This document shows, one piece after another, positions 60,912-64,000 of a stretch of DNA of 64,000 bases. Below the pieces are notes generated by a model. The model saw only the letters and a list, made by a program, of their open reading frames with translations. It searched no databases and was not told the origin of the DNA. The position numbers and the translations under genes are program-made. The stretch spans positions 186,001 to 250,000 of the forward strand of contig NZ_JAMZEA010000005.1 of assembly GCF_024172125.1 (NCBI RefSeq), given 5' to 3'. The stretch comes from Actinomadura rupiterrae (GTDB lineage: Bacteria; Actinomycetota; Actinomycetes; Streptosporangiales; Streptosporangiaceae). Each line of letters opens with the position of its first letter. Position 1 is the stretch's first letter.

Positions 60912-61685
60912 TCAGGGGCGTTCGGCTACGAGGTGGAGTTGGGTGGCCAGCTCGCGCAGGACGGGGTGGACGGAGGCGGCACGCTCCAAGGCGACGAGGT
61001 CCTCGGTGGCGCCGGCCTCGTCGAGCAGGGCGCTCGGGACGAGGTCGGCGAAGATCCGGACGCCGTGCAGCTCGCGGGCGGTGAGTCCGGCGCGTCCGGC
61101 CAGCTCGGCGAGGGTCTCGCGGGTGAAGCGGCGGGGCATCCGGTCGTGCTCGCCCCAGCGGCCGTCGGGGTCGGTGAGGACGCGGTGCGCGTCGTCGAAG
61201 CGGCCTGCGGCGGCGCGGTGCAGCGCGGCGGCGATCTGCCCGGCCACCAGCACGCTGACCGCGCCACCGGGCCGGACGACCCGGGTCAGCGCGGCCATCG
61301 CCTCGGCCGGGTCGTCCACGTACTCCAGCACGCTGTGGCAGAGCACCAGGTCGGCGGCGGACTCGCCGAGCAGGTCGGGCAGGTCGCCCGCGTCGCCTTG
61401 AAGCGCGCGGACGCTCACGCCGGCTTCGGCGGCGCGCCGCTCCAGCGCGGCGAGCGCGTCGGGGCTGGCGTCCACCACGGTCACCCGGTGGCCGAGCTCG
61501 GCGAGCGGCACGGCGAACCCGCCGGTGCCGCCGCCCACGTCCACGACGTCGCACGGGCCCTGCGGGGCCACCCGGGCGAGCACCTCGCGCAGCACGTCCC
61601 AAAGGACCGCGCCGCGCACCCGGCCGCCGCCGCGGTTGCGCCAGTTCTGCTGCGCGGGCGCGCCCGCGCCCCTCTCACCGCTCAT
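60912..61685 (-). CDS. class I SAM-dependent methyltransferase
   Basis: 257 residues. SAM-binding motif VVDVGGGTGGFAVPLA, then VDASPDALAALERR, LQGDAGDLPD and LCHSVLEYVDDPAEAMAAL with RVVRPGG, the usual six-motif order. It is of the general class I type; relatives include CmoM/SmtA, but the substrate is unknown. ATG 61685 has a run of G just upstream, and TAGGGT 8 nt before it, so either a ribosome site or a leaderless start is possible. The upstream region holds the first unit of the palindromic repeat. Confidence 0.88.
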   Translation of the reverse strand: MSGERGAGAPAQQNWRNRGGGRVRGAVLWDVLREVLARVAPQGPCDVVDVGGGTGGFAVPLAELGHRVTVVDASPDALAALERRAAEAGVSVRALQGDAGDLPDLLGESAADLVLCHSVLEYVDDPAEAMAALTRVVRPGGAVSVLVAGQIAAALHRAAAGRFDDAHRVLTDPDGRWGEHDRMPRRFTRETLAELAGRAGLTARELHGVRIFADLVPSALLDEAGATEDLVALERAASVHPVLRELATQLHLVAERP

Positions 61686-61695
61686 GTCCCCCCAC

Positions 61696-62100
61696 CCTAG
61701 GCCGTATTTCAAAGTCCCGGCCCACTGCGCTCGCCTAGCGGCGTGCTTACGCAGTCACGGCCCACTGCGCTCGCCTAGCGGCTCGCTCCGTGACCGTGCC
61801 TGGGCGAACGCGGCATCGCTTCGCGATCAGCGCGGTGCCGCTCGCCTCCGGCGTCGCGGCACCGCGCTGGTCACGCGTTCGCGCGCATGGCCGAGGCCAC
61901 TTCGAAACAGGCCCTAGGCTCTGTTGGAAAGGTCCCGGCCCACTGCGCTCGCCTGGTGGCTCGCTCCGTGACCGTGCCCTGGCGAAGGCGGCATCGCTTT
62001 GCGATCAACCGCGCGGACGCTCGCCTTCGGCATCGCGCCCGCGCGGTTGGTTACGCGCGTTCGCGTGCCTGGCCGGGCCCCTGCCGAGACAAGCCCGTCA
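61696..62100. repeat. duplicated palindromic element
   Basis: Two direct copies of an about 0.2-kb unit begin at CCTAGGC (61696 and 61913). Copy A has an internal 40-bp head duplication (61715-61754, 61755-61794). Copy A: an outer 9-bp stem (61804-61812 with 61874-61882) encloses ATCGC/GCGAT (61815-61827) and a 14-bp hairpin (61828-61841 with 61856-61869). Copy B: the same small hairpin (61993-62005), and a 15-pair hairpin with one mismatch (62006-62020 with 62035-62049). Loop sequences are nearly identical in the two copies; the long stem sequences differ but stay paired. No gene, no inverted termini, no transposase seen. Confidence 0.88.
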
Positions 62101-62112
62101 GCCCGGGTTCCG

Positions 62113-62529
62113 TTACACCGAGAGGGACGGTTTCAGTTGTTGGATGCGGGCGAGGAGGCCGTTGACGAAGCGCGGGGACTCGTCGGTGGACAGCTCGGTG
62201 GCGAGCGACACCGCCTCGCTGACCGCCACGCCGTCCGGGACGTCGTCCACCCAGAGCAGCTCGAACAGGCCCATGCGCAGGATGTTGCGGTCGACGACCG
62301 GCATCCGGTCGAGGGTCCAGCCGGTCGCGTAGGTCGAGATCAGCTCGTCGATGCGCTCGGCGTTGCGCTCCACGCCCTCGATGATCCGCACGGCGTGCGG
62401 GTACTCGGCCAGCTCGCCCTGGTTCGGCCGGCCGCGCTGCGCGAGGACCTCGGTGGGCTTCTCCTCGCGCAGCTCGGCGGCGAACAGCACGTCCAGGGCG
62501 AGCTTGCGCGCCTTGGTGCGAGCGGCCAT
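62113..62529 (-). CDS. nusB: transcription antitermination factor NusB
   Basis: 138 residues, normal length. Binds boxA RNA with NusE (S10) to promote rRNA antitermination. RTKARKLALDVLFAAELRE at the N-terminus and VDDVPDGVAVSEAVSLATELSTDESPRFVNGLLARI near the end follow the family. ATG 62529 shares one base with the efp stop (TGATG). Confidence 0.97.
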   Translation of the reverse strand: MAARTKARKLALDVLFAAELREEKPTEVLAQRGRPNQGELAEYPHAVRIIEGVERNAERIDELISTYATGWTLDRMPVVDRNILRMGLFELLWVDDVPDGVAVSEAVSLATELSTDESPRFVNGLLARIQQLKPSLSV

Positions 62530-63086
62530 CAGGCGCGGCCGAGGTACTCGCCGGAGCGGGTGTCGACCTTGATCTTCTCGCCCGTGGTGATGAACAGCGG
62601 GACGTTGACCTGGGCGCCGGTCTCCAGCGTGGCGGGCTTGGAGCCGCCGGTGGAGCGGTCGCCCTGCAGGCCCGGCTCGGTCTCGGAGATCTCCAGCACC
62701 ACCGCGGCGGGCAGCTCGACGTAGAGCGGGTTCTCCTCGTTGAAGGCGATCACCGCGGTCTGCTCGGGCAGCATGTACTTGGCGGCGTCGCCGACCACGG
62801 CGGCCGGGATGTGCGGCTGCTCGTAGGTCTCGGTGTCCATGAAGACGAAGTCCTCGCCCTCGCGGTACAGGTACTGCATGTCCCGCTTGTCGACCGAGGC
62901 GACCTCCACCTTGCTGCCCGCGTTGAAGGTCTTGTCGATGATCTTGCCCGTGAGCACGTTCTTGATCTTCGTGCGGACGAACGCGGGGCCCTTGCCGGGC
63001 TTGACGTGCTGGAACTCCAGAACGGTCCAGAGGTTGCCCTCCAGCCTCAGCGTCATACCGTTCTTCAGGTCGTTCGTCGTCGCCAC
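62529..63086 (-). CDS. efp: elongation factor P
   Basis: 185 residues, three beta-barrel domains. Rescues ribosomes stalled at polyproline. The tip loop reads HVKPGKGPAF with Lys as the key residue; the PGKGPA form is the unmodified or non-lysylated type found in actinobacteria. DMQYLYREGEDFVFMDTETYEQ and the C-terminal TTGEKIKVDTRSGEYLGR match. GTG 63086. Confidence 0.97.
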   Translation of the reverse strand: MATTNDLKNGMTLRLEGNLWTVLEFQHVKPGKGPAFVRTKIKNVLTGKIIDKTFNAGSKVEVASVDKRDMQYLYREGEDFVFMDTETYEQPHIPAAVVGDAAKYMLPEQTAVIAFNEENPLYVELPAAVVLEISETEPGLQGDRSTGGSKPATLETGAQVNVPLFITTGEKIKVDTRSGEYLGRA

Positions 63087-63130
63087 AGGTGTTCTCCCGG
63101 TCGGCGGACCGCGCCCCGTCCGCCGGTCGG

Positions 63131-64000
63131 CTAGAGGACGAGCAGGTCCTTGGTCGTCTTGGTGAGGAGCTCCGGCCCGCCCGTCCGCGCCACGAGCGTG
63201 TCCTCGATGCGGACTCCGCCCCGGCCGGCGAGGTAGACCCCCGGCTCGGCGGTGATCGGAACTCGATCCACCAGCTTACCGGTCGCGCGGGGCCCCATGA
63301 GCGGGGCCTCGTGGATCTCCAGGCCGACGCCGTGCCCGAGCCCGTGCGGGAAGTCGTCGCCGAACCCCGCCCCGGCGATCAGGTCGCGCGCGGCGGCGTC
63401 CACCGCGACGTACTCCGCGCCCGGCTCCGCGGCGGCCACGGCGGCCTGCTGCGCGCTCCTGACCAGGTCGTACAGCTCGCGCTGCCACGCGGCGGGCGCG
63501 CCGACCGCGACGGTGCGGGTCATGTCGGCGTGGTAACCGCCGACCAGCGCGCCGAAGTCGAAGGTGACCAGGTCGCCGGACGCCAGCTCGCGCGCGCCGG
63601 GCGAATGGTGCGGAATCGCGCCGTTCGGCCCGGACGCCACGATGGTGTCGAAGGCCAGACCGTCCGCGCCGAAGTCGATCATGTAGCGGTCCAGCTCGAC
63701 CGCGAGCGCACGCTCGGTGATCCCCGGCCGGACGGACGGCAGCAGCGCCTCGAACGCCTCGTCGGTGATCTCGCACGCCCGCCGGAGCAGGTCGATCTCG
63801 CCCTCGTCCTTCACCACGCGCAGCTCCTCGACCTGGTGGCCGAGCGGCTTGAACGCGACCCCGTGGTCGAGCGCGACCAGCTCGGCGTGGCGCTCGACGG
63901 TGAGGTGGTGCGGCTCGAAGCCGAGCGTGTCCGCGCCCGCGTCGGCGGCGAGGCCGACGAGCGCGGCGTCCGGGTTCCGGTCGACCACGATCTCCATGTC
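63131..64000 (-). CDS. M24 Xaa-Pro aminopeptidase, 5' end outside the window
   Basis: 290 codons visible to the window edge; the usual length is about 360, so roughly 70-80 N-terminal residues are missing. Metal-binding residues of the pita-bread fold are present: the two Asp in FDFGALVGGYHADMTRT, His in PHGLGHGVGLEIHE, Glu in ITAEPGVYL and VRIEDT. PepQ-like, in the conserved pepQ-efp-nusB order; 44 nt before efp. Confidence 0.95.
   Translation of the reverse strand, partial: DMEIVVDRNPDAALVGLAADAGADTLGFEPHHLTVERHAELVALDHGVAFKPLGHQVEELRVVKDEGEIDLLRRACEITDEAFEALLPSVRPGITERALAVELDRYMIDFGADGLAFDTIVASGPNGAIPHHSPGARELASGDLVTFDFGALVGGYHADMTRTVAVGAPAAWQRELYDLVRSAQQAAVAAAEPGAEYVAVDAAARDLIAGAGFGDDFPHGLGHGVGLEIHEAPLMGPRATGKLVDRVPITAEPGVYLAGRGGVRIEDTLVARTGGPELLTKTTKDLLVL

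Noticed and set aside
61790..62332. Hypothetical protein over the palindromic element
   Set aside because: The frame repeats itself with the DNA duplication and runs antisense into nusB; the structure is in the DNA palindromes.

Overview
The window is chromosomal DNA from a high-GC (about 72-75%) filamentous-type actinobacterium. Gene order, third-position GC and family content fit the Streptosporangiales/Thermomonosporaceae, and Actinomadura-like is my best guess. The gene order is the conserved actinobacterial block that joins the his operon, dnaE, rluD-lspA-ileS, divIVA and the division/cell-wall (dcw) cluster. MurE carries the DNPR motif that goes with meso-diaminopimelate peptidoglycan. 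I saw no tRNA, rRNA, IS element, prophage or CRISPR array.

Layout. 1-6600: a minus-strand histidine operon, hisD-hisC-hisB-hisH-priA-(43-codon ORF)-hisF-ATP-grasp, almost every junction a 4-nt start/stop overlap, ending at a hairpin. 6700-13600: accessory singletons (secreted DUF5648-like protein, PhzF-like isomerase, small membrane protein, LON-domain protein, YbaK deacylase, DUF2567 protein, DUF6882-like protein, LLM-class flavin oxidoreductase). 13600-24500: dnaE, AI-2E-type transporter, chorismate mutase, amino-acid permease, then rluD-lspA-traR/dksA. 24700-28200: ileS behind a translational T-box. 28600-33700: DUF1707 protein, a membrane protein with two Ada-like Cys/His knuckles, divIVA, yggT, sepF. 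33700-53240: yggS, pgeF, ftsZ, ftsQ, murC, murG, ftsW, murD, mraY, murF, murE, ftsI, ftsL, rsmH and mraZ, all read on the minus strand (mraZ first), with an autoregulatory-looking MraZ box set at the head. 53760-58715: a plus-strand moxR-DUF58-transglutaminase operon. 58900-64000: DUF3040 protein, dinB, methyltransferase, a duplicated palindromic element, then nusB, efp and the 3' part of an M24 peptidase.

How it works together. The dcw genes make lipid-linked muropeptide (murC/D/E/F, mraY, murG), polymerise it (ftsW, ftsI) and place the septum (ftsZ, sepF, ftsQ, ftsL, divIVA). murB and ftsA are absent from the cluster; ftsA is generally absent from actinobacteria. The his genes give the PRPP-to-histidine route except hisG, hisE and hisI, which must lie elsewhere.

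What is unusual. Most gaps of 200 bp or more next to a gene 3' end hold a short tandem array with its own unit (15, 16, about 20, 22, about 25, 27/39, 28, about 33 bp), several running into a stop codon. The same kind of expansion occurs inside coding regions: the MurE C-terminal pentapeptide tail, the huge FtsI and FtsL cytoplasmic N-termini, the Gly-rich insert of the LON-domain protein and the DUF2567 tail. The best candidates for undescribed biology are the doubly coupled 43-codon ORF in the his operon, the duplicated palindromic element at 61.7-62.1 kb whose stems differ but stay paired, and the repeat-tailed division proteins.
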